A DNA stretch of 64,000 bases. Origin: Aeromicrobium sp. CnD17-E. Its GTDB lineage: Bacteria > Actinomycetota > Actinomycetes > Propionibacteriales > Nocardioidaceae. Under the pieces are notes generated by a model. It was not told the DNA's origin. It made no database searches and saw only the letters and a program-made list of their open reading frames with translations. The DNA lies in the NCBI RefSeq assembly GCF_024124745.1, contig NZ_JAMXRU010000002.1:21123-85122 (forward strand). The letters run 5' to 3'. Positions 1-6,882 of this stretch are shown one piece after another; within the stretch, counting starts at the first letter, position 1, and the number at the start of each line of letters is the position of its first letter. The position numbers and the translations under genes were made by a program.

Positions 1-240
1 CGACGACAGCAGCGACAGCGTGACGACCCGTGGGCCGAGGGGCGCGAGCGGGTGCGACCCGCCGTGCTCCATCGAGGAGCGCAGGTCGACGACCAGGGCG
101 GGCGGCCACGGCGTGCCGTCGGGCACGGTGTCGGTGGGCTCGGGGACGCCGCTGCGCAGCAGCAGACCGGTGCGCACGGTGGCGCCGTCGTGGCCGACCA
201 CGCCGCCCACGTCGCGGAAGTTCGGGAGGGTGACGCTCAC
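1..240 (-). CDS. Tyrosine phosphatase family protein, 3' part outside window
   Basis: Only the first 80 codons are present; the gene runs off the left edge. The N-terminus has LPNFRDVGG followed by VRTGLLLRSG, the opening signature of PF13350-type tyrosine/serine phosphatases. The catalytic CxxxxxR loop would lie beyond the edge and cannot be checked. I chose the GTG at 240 because a TACGAT -10 box lies 7 nt upstream. An in-frame ATG at 249 overlaps that box. The gene is divergent from the SGNH hydrolase at 328. Confidence 0.72.
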   Translation of the reverse strand, partial: MSVTLPNFRDVGGVVGHDGATVRTGLLLRSGVPEPTDTVPDGTPWPPALVVDLRSSMEHGGSHPLAPLGPRVVTLSLLSS

Positions 241-247
241 GCGGCTC

Positions 248-253
248 ATCGTA
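248..253 (-). promoter_or_regulatory. -10 box TACGAT, leaderless promoter
   Basis: TACGAT on the minus strand ends 7 nt before the GTG at 240. This matches the TAnnnT-plus-start layout seen at many genes here. Confidence 0.5.
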
Positions 254-315
254 GGTGTGAGCACCCACACGCCCGCTGGGCAGCGCCTGGGGCGGCCCCC
301 CGTCGCACGGACCTC

Positions 316-321
316 TAGCAT
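316..321 (+). promoter_or_regulatory. -10 box TAGCAT, leaderless promoter
   Basis: TAGCAT lies 6 nt before the GTG at 328, with no Shine-Dalgarno sequence between. Confidence 0.55.
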
Positions 322-327
322 GGCGAC

Positions 328-1239
328 GTGAGAGCCCCGAACAAGATCGCGTCCCAGGTCGCGGTCGGAGGGCTCGCCGCCGTCACCGGCTACTGGGGCG
401 TCGTCTTCGGCGAGATCATCGTCGCCAAGCGGGCGATCGGCGTCACCGACGCCCGACCTCCACGCGCCGACGGCGTGTACGGCGAGGACCTCCCCCGCGA
501 TCCCGTCCGCTGCCTGGTGCTGGGCGACTCGGCCGCCGTCGGGTACGGCATGAGCCGCGCCGACGCGACCCCGCCGGCCATGCTCGGCATCGGTCTGGCG
601 CACGTCCTCGACGCACAGGTCGAGATCCGCTCCGAGGCTGTCGTCGGTGCCGTGACCTCGGACCTGCGCGACCAGATCGAGGCCGCGGGCGACTTCGACC
701 CCGACCTCGTGGTCATCATCATCGGCACGAACGACGTGACCCACCGCGTGCCCGCCTACCAGTCGACGCGACTGCTCGGCTCGGCAGTCCGGCGTCTCGT
801 CGACGGCGGCGCGCAGGTGGTCGTGGGCACGTGTCCCGACCTCGGCACGGTGCGCCCGATCCCTCAGCCGCTGCGCTGGATCGCCCGCCGCAAGAGCCGC
901 GCGCTCGCCCGCAAGCAGACCATCGCCGTGGTGCGAGCCGGTGGTCGCGCGGTCTCGCTCGGCAGCCTGCTGGGCGTCCTGTTCACCGAGAAGTACGACG
1001 TCATGTTCGGCGAGGACCGCTTCCACCCGTCGGAGACGGGCTACGCCAACATGGTGTCGGTGCTGGTGCCGTCGCTCGCCGCGGCCTGGCGCGAGCGCGA
1101 CCGCGACTTCGCCGTCGCCCACTTCGGCGGCTCCCCCGGCACGATGTCGCTGACCGACGCCGCGGAGCGCGCCGGCGAGCGCGACGGCACCGAGGTCACC
1201 CGCGACGGCCGCTGGGCCCGCATCCTCCGCCGCCGCTAG
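328..1239 (+). CDS. SGNH/GDSL hydrolase family protein
   Basis: This is a 303-residue esterase/lipase of the SGNH fold. Visible motifs are GDS (residues 66-68, nucleophile Ser68), the GTND block (133-136, oxyanion Asn) and DRFHPS (230-235, catalytic Asp230 and His233). An N-terminal hydrophobic stretch (about 10-32) suggests a membrane anchor or uncleaved signal. The C-terminal 50 residues are charged and Gly/Arg-rich. The substrate is unknown; lipid or polysaccharide O-acyl esters are typical of the family. The GTG start follows a leaderless -10 box. Confidence 0.85.
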   Translation: MRAPNKIASQVAVGGLAAVTGYWGVVFGEIIVAKRAIGVTDARPPRADGVYGEDLPRDPVRCLVLGDSAAVGYGMSRADATPPAMLGIGLAHVLDAQVEIRSEAVVGAVTSDLRDQIEAAGDFDPDLVVIIIGTNDVTHRVPAYQSTRLLGSAVRRLVDGGAQVVVGTCPDLGTVRPIPQPLRWIARRKSRALARKQTIAVVRAGGRAVSLGSLLGVLFTEKYDVMFGEDRFHPSETGYANMVSVLVPSLAAAWRERDRDFAVAHFGGSPGTMSLTDAAERAGERDGTEVTRDGRWARILRRR

Positions 1240-1257
1240 GTCGGATCGCGGAGGAGG

Positions 1258-1800
1258 TCAGTAGTCGCCCTTCTTCACGGTGAACGCGTAGCAGTCGCCA
1301 CTTGGCGCCCTGGACTTCGACGCGGTGTAGCAGATGCTGACCTTCGCCAGATCGATGTTGTTGTTGTTGTTGATGACGTGGTTGTTCAGCTCGTCCGAGC
1401 CGGTGTAGGACTTCACACCCTTCCCGCTCGCCTGACAGAACCTGTAGTAGCCGAAGTTCTTCGAGGCACTGGCGGGGAACCGCTTCGACTGAGTCCTCTT
1501 GAATCCGTTGTTCTGATAGGTGATCACTCGAAGCCACGCGCACGAGTTCCGCGCCCCGTCCACGTGGAGGTTGACCGCGAACTTCACCCGCACGTCTGGC
1601 ACCTGACCGCGGATCTTCTCGTTCTGCCAGACCATGGAGCTACCGGTGCTGTAGGCCTTCTGGGAGGGCACCGTCCGATTGAGACTGTCGGTGTCGTAGG
1701 TCTTCCAGTTCTTGGCGTAGGCAGTTGATCCAGCCGCCATCACCAGCACGAGCCCGGCAACAGCCGCCGTGGCTCTCGTCAGCATCCGTCGTTGAGTCAT
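1258..1800 (-). CDS. Small secreted protein of unknown function
   Basis: This 180-residue protein has a clear Sec signal peptide (Arg-rich N-terminus, hydrophobic core 9-24, probable AYA|K cleavage near 29). The mature domain has four cysteines (87, 122, 157, 170), enough for two disulfides, many aromatics, and a run of five Asn (144-148) encoded by a (GTT)5 tract on the plus strand. GC content is lower than in neighbouring genes, which may indicate acquisition. A GGGGG-type ribosome binding site precedes the ATG. It converges on the SGNH gene with an 18 bp gap. I do not recognise the family. Confidence 0.75.
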   Translation of the reverse strand: MTQRRMLTRATAAVAGLVLVMAAGSTAYAKNWKTYDTDSLNRTVPSQKAYSTGSSMVWQNEKIRGQVPDVRVKFAVNLHVDGARNSCAWLRVITYQNNGFKRTQSKRFPASASKNFGYYRFCQASGKGVKSYTGSDELNNHVINNNNNIDLAKVSICYTASKSRAPSGDCYAFTVKKGDY

Positions 1801-1877
1801 CAGATCCCCCGATCTCTTGTTGCACTTCGAAACCTTCCGCTCAACAGGCTAGACGAACGAGTCCGGTCCGGGAACGC

Positions 1878-1913
1878 CGACGGCCGGCCACCCCGAGGGG
1901 TGACCGGCCGTCG
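1878..1913 (-). terminator. Stem-loop terminator after the Bax-inhibitor-1 gene
   Basis: The arms CGACGGCCGG-c-CACCCC and GGGGTG-a-CCGGCCGTCG pair over 16 bp with one mismatch and a 2 nt loop. It lies 17 bp after the stop at 1931. There is no T-tract. Confidence 0.7.
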
Positions 1914-1930
1914 ATCAGGTGCTGCTGGTG

Positions 1931-2788
1931 TCAGTCCTGTCCGCGCAGGATGGCGAGGATGCGCAGGATCTCGATGTAGAGCCAGACCAGCGTGACCGTG
2001 AGGCCGAAGGCCGCACGCCAGGACTCGCGCTCCGGGAGACCGGCCTCGACGCCGCGCTCGACGAAGTCGAAGTCCATGATCAGCATGAAGACGCCGAGGA
2101 CGACCGCGACCGCGGACACGATGAGCGAGAGACCGGGGTTGTCGAAGCTGCGCAGACCGCCCGACTCGAGGACGCCCGTGATGCTGAGGACGAAGTTGAC
2201 CAGCATGACGCCGACGAAGGCGAACATGGAGATCATGACGACCTTGCGGAACTTGTCGGTGACCTGGATGTTGAAGAACTTGTAGGCCGCGAGCGTGGCA
2301 CCGAAGGCGACCATGGTGGCCAGGACGGCCTGGAACACGATCGTCGGGTCACCCACGTAGGCGGCGATGATCTTCGAGAAGGCGCCGACGAAGACGCCCT
2401 CGGCCGCCGCGAAGGCCAGGACCAGGGCGGGGCTGACGACCTTCTTGAACGAGTTGACCATCGACAGCGCGAAGCCCGCGAGAGCGCCGACCGTTGCCAG
2501 CATGCCGATCGTGGCGAATCCGGTGGAGTCCACCGAGAGATCCGGGGTCATGAACCAGGTGACAGCCGCGACAGCGACCACGACAGCGAGGGAGATCGCG
2601 GTCTTCTCGACCGACGACTCGATGGTCATCAGACCATTGCCACGCCCGGTGGTGTGGGTCGGGCTGGGCTGCGAGGCCGAGCCGTCGAGGTCGATCTTCC
2701 ACTGCGACGGATCTGCCGAGCGGGTCGTGGCCGCACCACGGCCGTTGAACCCCTCGGCTCGGTTGAAGACGGGGTTGTTGCTCTGCAT
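1931..2788 (-). CDS. Bax inhibitor-1/YccA family membrane protein
   Basis: This 285-residue integral membrane protein begins MQSNNPVFNRAEGF, the typical start of actinobacterial BI-1/YccA proteins. A polar N-terminal tail of about 60 residues is followed by about seven membrane segments and ends in RILAILRGQD. The family is linked to ion leak and stress tolerance; the bacterial role is not firmly defined. I chose the ATG at 2788 because GGAGG lies 5-9 nt upstream. An upstream in-frame start at 2818 lacks this. It is transcribed alone and terminated by the hairpin at 1878-1913. Confidence 0.9.
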   Translation of the reverse strand: MQSNNPVFNRAEGFNGRGAATTRSADPSQWKIDLDGSASQPSPTHTTGRGNGLMTIESSVEKTAISLAVVVAVAAVTWFMTPDLSVDSTGFATIGMLATVGALAGFALSMVNSFKKVVSPALVLAFAAAEGVFVGAFSKIIAAYVGDPTIVFQAVLATMVAFGATLAAYKFFNIQVTDKFRKVVMISMFAFVGVMLVNFVLSITGVLESGGLRSFDNPGLSLIVSAVAVVLGVFMLIMDFDFVERGVEAGLPERESWRAAFGLTVTLVWLYIEILRILAILRGQD

Positions 2789-2921
2789 GGTTCCCTCCAG
2801 GGAATCAGTACTCAGCACTTCTGAGGAGGTCGATGTGACCTCACCCTACATAACGAGGGAGATGCGCGAATCTATCCCGATCCGGACTGGTTTCTTCCTG
2901 AAACCAAAGGAAGCGCGGGGG

Positions 2922-3467
2922 TCACGCGTCGACGTCGACGAGGTGGTGCGCGACGTCGTGCCAGAGGTACTGCAGGAGGGTCTCCACGGTGAAGGTCGAG
3001 CCGTTGCTCCGCTCCCCGGTGCGGCCCCAGGCGTCCGCCGGCACGGTGTCGACCGCTGCTGCGAGCCGCTCGCCCGCGGCCGTGAGCGCGGGCGCCACGA
3101 CCGCAGGGCTCTGGGCGGCGTAGTCGTCCTCGACGGCCGTCGCGTCCTGGTCCCAGTTGGCGAAGCGTGCGTCGTCCTCGAGGAGCATCAGGCGGAGCCG
3201 GTCGTGCATGACGGAGAAGACGTCGCGCACGTGGCACGCGTACTCGAGGTCGGACCAGACGTCCGGGCGACGACGCCGAGCGACGTCGGCCCGGCCGAGC
3301 ACCTGCCGCCAGCGCGGCAGCGAGTCCCGCACGAGGGTGCCGACGGCGGCAGCCTCGACCTCGCCCGTGACGAGCCCGCACTCGGGGCACGGCCGGCGCA
3401 GCACCCACGTCCAGTCCTTCTCGTCGGGGGCGATGGCGGGGTCGCGGGAGGCGTCGGCGGTGCTCAT
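2922..3467 (-). CDS. DinB-like (mycothiol S-transferase fold) family protein
   Basis: This 181-residue protein has the four-helix DinB/YfiT layout: PCPECG near residue 26, WSDLEYACHVRDV near 70 with a His, and WHDVAHHLVDV at the C-terminus. His residues in those helices are the expected metal ligands. Family members are thiol-dependent transferases or isomerases using mycothiol or bacillithiol. The substrate is unknown. The start at 3467 lies 36 bp from the divergent trmB start, so the two share a promoter region. Confidence 0.75.
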   Translation of the reverse strand: MSTADASRDPAIAPDEKDWTWVLRRPCPECGLVTGEVEAAAVGTLVRDSLPRWRQVLGRADVARRRRPDVWSDLEYACHVRDVFSVMHDRLRLMLLEDDARFANWDQDATAVEDDYAAQSPAVVAPALTAAGERLAAAVDTVPADAWGRTGERSNGSTFTVETLLQYLWHDVAHHLVDVDA

Positions 3468-3490
3468 GCCGACGATCGTGGCGGACGTCC

Positions 3491-3496
3491 TAGGGT
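3491..3496 (+). promoter_or_regulatory. -10 box TAGGGT, leaderless promoter of trmB
   Basis: TAGGGT ends 7 nt before the trmB ATG, with no Shine-Dalgarno sequence. Confidence 0.55.
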
Positions 3497-3503
3497 TCGA
3501 GCC

Positions 3504-4253
3504 ATGCCCGACGCTGCCGACCTGCCGCAAGATCCCGCCACCTCCTCCGACGAGGCGCCCCGCTACCGCCGGGAGCCGGTCTCGTTCACGCGACGCGGAG
3601 GGCGTCTGACGGAGAAGCAGCAGTCGGCGTGGGACGAGCTGGCCGGGGCCTACGTGCTCGACGTGCCACGCGCCGGCCCGAGCACGTCGGTCGACCCCGG
3701 CTGGCGGATCGACCCCGCGTCGACATTCGGCCGCGACGCGCCGCTGGTCGTCGAGATCGGCAGCGGGCGCGGAGAGAACGTCGTGGCAGCCGCGGAGCGA
3801 CACCCGGACTGGAACTTCCTCGCGCTGGAGGTGTGGGTGCCCGGCGTCGCGCAGACCCTCGTGCAGGCGCGCGCGACCGGGGTGACGAACGTGCGCCTGG
3901 CCGTCGCGAACGCGACCGAGACGCTGGCGACCGCGCTGGAGCCGGAGTCGGTGCACGAGCTCTGGACCTGGTTCCCCGACCCGTGGCACAAGAAGCGGCA
4001 CCACAAGCGGCGCCTCGTGACCGTCCCCTTCACCGAGCTGGTCGCGCGGGTGCTGGAGCCGGGCGGCACGTGGCGCCTCGCGACCGACTGGGCCGACTAC
4101 GGCGAGCAGATGGCCGAGGTCGTCGCCGACAGCCCGCACGTCGAGGGCGGTCCGGTCGGGCGGTTCGACGGGCGGGTGCTCACGAAGTTCGAGCAGAAGG
4201 GCCTGGCGAAGGGGCGCGTGATCCACGACCTCGCGGCCCGGCCGACGCGCTGA
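3504..4253 (+). CDS. trmB: tRNA (guanine-N7-)-methyltransferase TrmB
   Basis: TrmB methylates G46 of tRNAs using S-adenosylmethionine. The 249-residue protein has the class I methyltransferase SAM loop GSGRGEN (86-92) and the diagnostic TrmB block FPDPWHKKRHHKRR (157-170). A GRFDGRVLTKFEQKGL segment near the C-terminus is also typical. The first 30 residues are a variable extension. The ATG at 3504 follows a TAGGGT -10 box. It is followed 19 bp later by a small unknown gene on the same strand. Confidence 0.95.
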   Translation: MPDAADLPQDPATSSDEAPRYRREPVSFTRRGGRLTEKQQSAWDELAGAYVLDVPRAGPSTSVDPGWRIDPASTFGRDAPLVVEIGSGRGENVVAAAERHPDWNFLALEVWVPGVAQTLVQARATGVTNVRLAVANATETLATALEPESVHELWTWFPDPWHKKRHHKRRLVTVPFTELVARVLEPGGTWRLATDWADYGEQMAEVVADSPHVEGGPVGRFDGRVLTKFEQKGLAKGRVIHDLAARPTR

Positions 4254-4260
4254 GCGACCC

Positions 4261-4266
4261 TAGACT
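4261..4266 (+). promoter_or_regulatory. -10 box TAGACT, leaderless promoter
   Basis: TAGACT lies 6 nt before the ATG at 4273, directly after the trmB stop. Confidence 0.5.
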
Positions 4267-4272
4267 GGCGCG

Positions 4273-4635
4273 ATGAGCGAGACGACCGCCGACCTGCTCG
4301 GCATCGGCGAGGGCTTCCGCGTGTGGGCCGTGGGCGGGACGACGGCGGTGACGTCGCTGCTGCGCCCGCTGCCCGAGGGCGTGGAGGTCTTCGACCACGA
4401 CGCCGACGACCTCGACGCGACCGTGCTGCTCGCCGACGACCTCGACGTCCTGGCCGACCAGCTCGACGACACGCTCCCGCGGCTCTCGACCGTCCCGCTC
4501 GTGTGGGCCTGCTTCCCGGTGGCCACGGTGTCGCCGGAGACCGTCGGGGAGGCCGTGCACGACCACGGCTGGGGTGCCACGGCACCCCTCATGCTCGACG
4601 AGACCCACGCCGCCATGCGGCTCGCGCAGGACTGA
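4273..4635 (+). CDS. Hypothetical protein, 120 aa, DUF3052-like fold possible
   Basis: This acidic soluble protein has no signal or membrane segment. It opens LGIGEGFRVWAVGG, has a D-rich middle (FDHDADDLDATVLL) and ends MLDETHAAMRLAQD. The layout of a short fold with a DATVLLADDLD strand and a C-terminal hydrophobic-basic tail recalls DUF3052 proteins of actinobacteria, but I cannot show homology. Its own -10 box suggests it is not only read through from trmB. Two strong hairpins follow the stop. Confidence 0.65.
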   Translation: MSETTADLLGIGEGFRVWAVGGTTAVTSLLRPLPEGVEVFDHDADDLDATVLLADDLDVLADQLDDTLPRLSTVPLVWACFPVATVSPETVGEAVHDHGWGATAPLMLDETHAAMRLAQD

Positions 4636-4637
4636 AG

Positions 4638-4671
4638 GCGCCCCGCCGGCGACAGAGAGGTCGCGGGGCGC
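4638..4671 (+). terminator. Stem-loop terminator
   Basis: GCGCCCCG pairs with CGGGGCGC (8 bp), with an inner CGAC/GTCG stem and a 6 nt loop, 2 bp after the stop of the 4273 gene. There is no T-tract. Confidence 0.6.
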
Positions 4672-4677
4672 GTCGCG

Positions 4678-4728
4678 GCGGTGGCTGGCGCGCGTCACGC
4701 AGGCTCGATGACGCGCGCCAGCCACCGC
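4678..4728. terminator. 20 bp perfect hairpin between convergent genes
   Basis: Arms 4678-4697 and 4709-4728 are perfectly complementary over 20 bp around an 11 nt loop. It sits between the 4273 gene and the convergent 4775 gene, so it may terminate both. There is no T-run on either side. Confidence 0.6.
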
Positions 4729-4774
4729 TGAGGCTCCCTGAGGACGACGTCGACGCCCTCCGGTCAGACCCGTC

Positions 4775-5467
4775 CTACACGGCGTCGGGCAGCCACACCT
4801 GGTAGCCGGTGTAGGCCGTCGTGCCCTCGGCAGCACCCTTGCGGTGCTGGGCGATGTGCACGTGGTCCTCGTGGCGGATCGTGGGGCTCGAGCTGGTGCT
4901 GCACGGTCCGTAGGAGCGCACACCCTCGTCGGCGCGGGCCGCCGTCCAGATCTTGCAGTTCCAGATGATCTCCTGCACGCCCCACCGTTGCGCCAGGCCG
5001 GCGGGCACCGCGTTCTTGTCCTTCTTCGTGAAGGCGTAGAAGATCGCGTCGCCGGCCTTCTTCTGCGCCGCGTTGTTCACGTTGACGAAGTGGTCGACCG
5101 CGCGGCCTTCGGCGTGGAGGCTCCACTCGTTGCTGTTGGCGATCTTGCGGCAGTCGTAGAGACCGCTGGCGCGGGTGGTCGGGAAGTAGTGCTGCAGGTA
5201 GTTCTTGAGCCGGATCGTGCCGGGCTGTGTCTTGCCGGCGCAGTAGGTCGACCGGTTGCTGCCGAGCCCGTCGATCCCACCCCGGGTGACCCGGTTGTCT
5301 CCGGGGCCGATCTGGCTCGGGTCGTAGCCGGGCTTCACCGTGACCCACCGGCCGCCGGCGGCGTCAGGCTCGGCGGCCTGCGACGACGCGGCCGGGCCGG
5401 CCACCAGGGCCAGCGGCGCGACGACCGCCGCGAGGGTCGTGAGCAGCTTCTGTCGGGACGTGGACAT
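4775..5467 (-). CDS. Secreted M15-like (D-Ala-D-Ala carboxypeptidase-type) peptidase
   Basis: This 230-residue exported protein has a signal peptide (hydrophobic 12-30, cleavage near SQA|AEP). The zinc-site pattern of the M15/LAS family is visible: HAEGRAVD (His118, Asp125) and DHVHIAQ (His204), with WGVQEIIWN between. Members cleave peptidoglycan stem peptides or related substrates outside the cell. Four cysteines (76, 106, 171, 189) suggest two disulfides. Which peptide bond is cut cannot be told. A GGAGG ribosome binding site lies before the ATG. Confidence 0.75.
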   Translation of the reverse strand: MSTSRQKLLTTLAAVVAPLALVAGPAASSQAAEPDAAGGRWVTVKPGYDPSQIGPGDNRVTRGGIDGLGSNRSTYCAGKTQPGTIRLKNYLQHYFPTTRASGLYDCRKIANSNEWSLHAEGRAVDHFVNVNNAAQKKAGDAIFYAFTKKDKNAVPAGLAQRWGVQEIIWNCKIWTAARADEGVRSYGPCSTSSSPTIRHEDHVHIAQHRKGAAEGTTAYTGYQVWLPDAV

Positions 5468-5561
5468 CGGTCCTCCTTCGCGTGGCCGGTCCGTCCGTCC
5501 ACCCAGCAGAGGTTCGTCGCGGTGGCTGCGAGACCGCTGCGACGCGACTGCGAACCAGGCG

Positions 5562-6824
5562 TCAGGCCCGACGACGCCGCTTCTCGACGAAGGTCATCAC
5601 GTGGAACACGACGAGCGCGGCGATGGTGCCGAGGGCGATGCCGTTGAACACCATGTCGCCGACCTTGAGCTCGGGGTTGCCGATGCCGATGACGAGGGCG
5701 ATGCCGGCGGTGAGCTGGTTCACCGGGACCGAGAAGTCGACGTGGTTGTCGATCCAGATCTTGATGCCGACGATGCCGATGAGGCCGTAGAGGGCGATGG
5801 TGACGCCGCCGAGCACGCCCGTGGGGATCGTGTTGATCAGCGCCCCGATCTTCGGCGAGAACGACAGCAGGATCGCGATGGCGCCGGCCACCCAGTAGGC
5901 CGCGGTGGAGTAGACGCGCGTGGCGGCCATGACGCCGATGTTCTCGCCGTAGGTCGTCGTGCCCGAGCCGCCCCCGGCGCCGGCGATGGTGGTGGCGATG
6001 CCGTCGGCCAGCAGTGCGCGACCGGTGCGCTCGTTGATCGTGTCGTCGCCGGTCAGCTGCGCGACGCTGCGCACGTGGCCGACGTTCTCCGCGATCAGCA
6101 CGAGCACCACGGGCAGGAACGCGGGGATGAAGACCCAGCTGACCTCGGGGGTGCTGAAGTCGGGAAGCCCGAACAGCTTCGCGTCGCGGACGGGCTCAAA
6201 GTCGAGCGCGCCGGTGACGGCCGCGTAGACGTAGCCGGCGAGCACGCCGACGATGATCGACAGCCGCCCGACGAGCCCCTTGAACACGACGACGGTGAGC
6301 ACCAGGACGACGAGGGTGACGACCGCCATCCAGGGCCCGGCCTTCGCGTTCGTGACGGCCGTGGGCGCGAGGTTGAAGCCGATGAGCGCCACGATGGAGC
6401 CCGCCACGACGGGCGGCATGAGGGCGTTGATCCAGCCGATGCCGGTCCGGACGACGATCGCGCCGACCACGGCGAGGAGCACGCCCGTGACGAGGATCCC
6501 GGACATGGCCACCTCGATCGACGCACCCGACGCGGCGACCGCACCGATGGGCGCGAGGAAGGCGAACGACGACCCGAGGTAGCTGGGCAGCCGGTTCTGC
6601 GTGAGGACGAGGAACAGGATCGTGCCGAGGCCGGAGAAGAACAGCGTGGCCGTGACCGGGAACCCGGTGATCGTCGGCACCAGGAACGTCGCGCCGAACA
6701 TCGCCACCACGTGCTGCGCACCGAGCCCGATGGTCCGCGGCCACGTCAGCCGCTCGCCCGGCCGGACGATCTCGCCGTCGGGGATCGTCTTGCCATCGTG
6801 GTGCAGGGTCCAGTTCAGGGGCAT
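5562..6824 (-). CDS. uraA: Uracil-xanthine permease (NCS2 family, UraA-like)
   Basis: This 420-residue membrane transporter has the 14-segment NCS2 fold. Substrate-site motifs are AENVGHVRS (TM8 Glu, near residue 250) and GSGTTTYGENIGVMAATRVYS (TM10). The N-terminal LGAQHVVAMFGATFLVPTITG is the family signature. It imports uracil (or xanthine) with protons. It lies 58 bp downstream of the FAD monooxygenase on the same strand, so read-through is possible, but its function does not obviously fit that pathway. Confidence 0.9.
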   Translation of the reverse strand: MPLNWTLHHDGKTIPDGEIVRPGERLTWPRTIGLGAQHVVAMFGATFLVPTITGFPVTATLFFSGLGTILFLVLTQNRLPSYLGSSFAFLAPIGAVAASGASIEVAMSGILVTGVLLAVVGAIVVRTGIGWINALMPPVVAGSIVALIGFNLAPTAVTNAKAGPWMAVVTLVVLVLTVVVFKGLVGRLSIIVGVLAGYVYAAVTGALDFEPVRDAKLFGLPDFSTPEVSWVFIPAFLPVVLVLIAENVGHVRSVAQLTGDDTINERTGRALLADGIATTIAGAGGGSGTTTYGENIGVMAATRVYSTAAYWVAGAIAILLSFSPKIGALINTIPTGVLGGVTIALYGLIGIVGIKIWIDNHVDFSVPVNQLTAGIALVIGIGNPELKVGDMVFNGIALGTIAALVVFHVMTFVEKRRRRA

Positions 6825-6882
6825 GGGGGGATTCTGGCGGAACGACGGCTCCCGCCGCGCACCGCCCTCGCGTCCTCCGAGG

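Noticed and set aside
2922..4226. Extended DinB-like gene of 434 codons
   Set aside because: The N-terminal 250 codons are antisense to trmB. The DinB-like protein starts sensibly at 3467.
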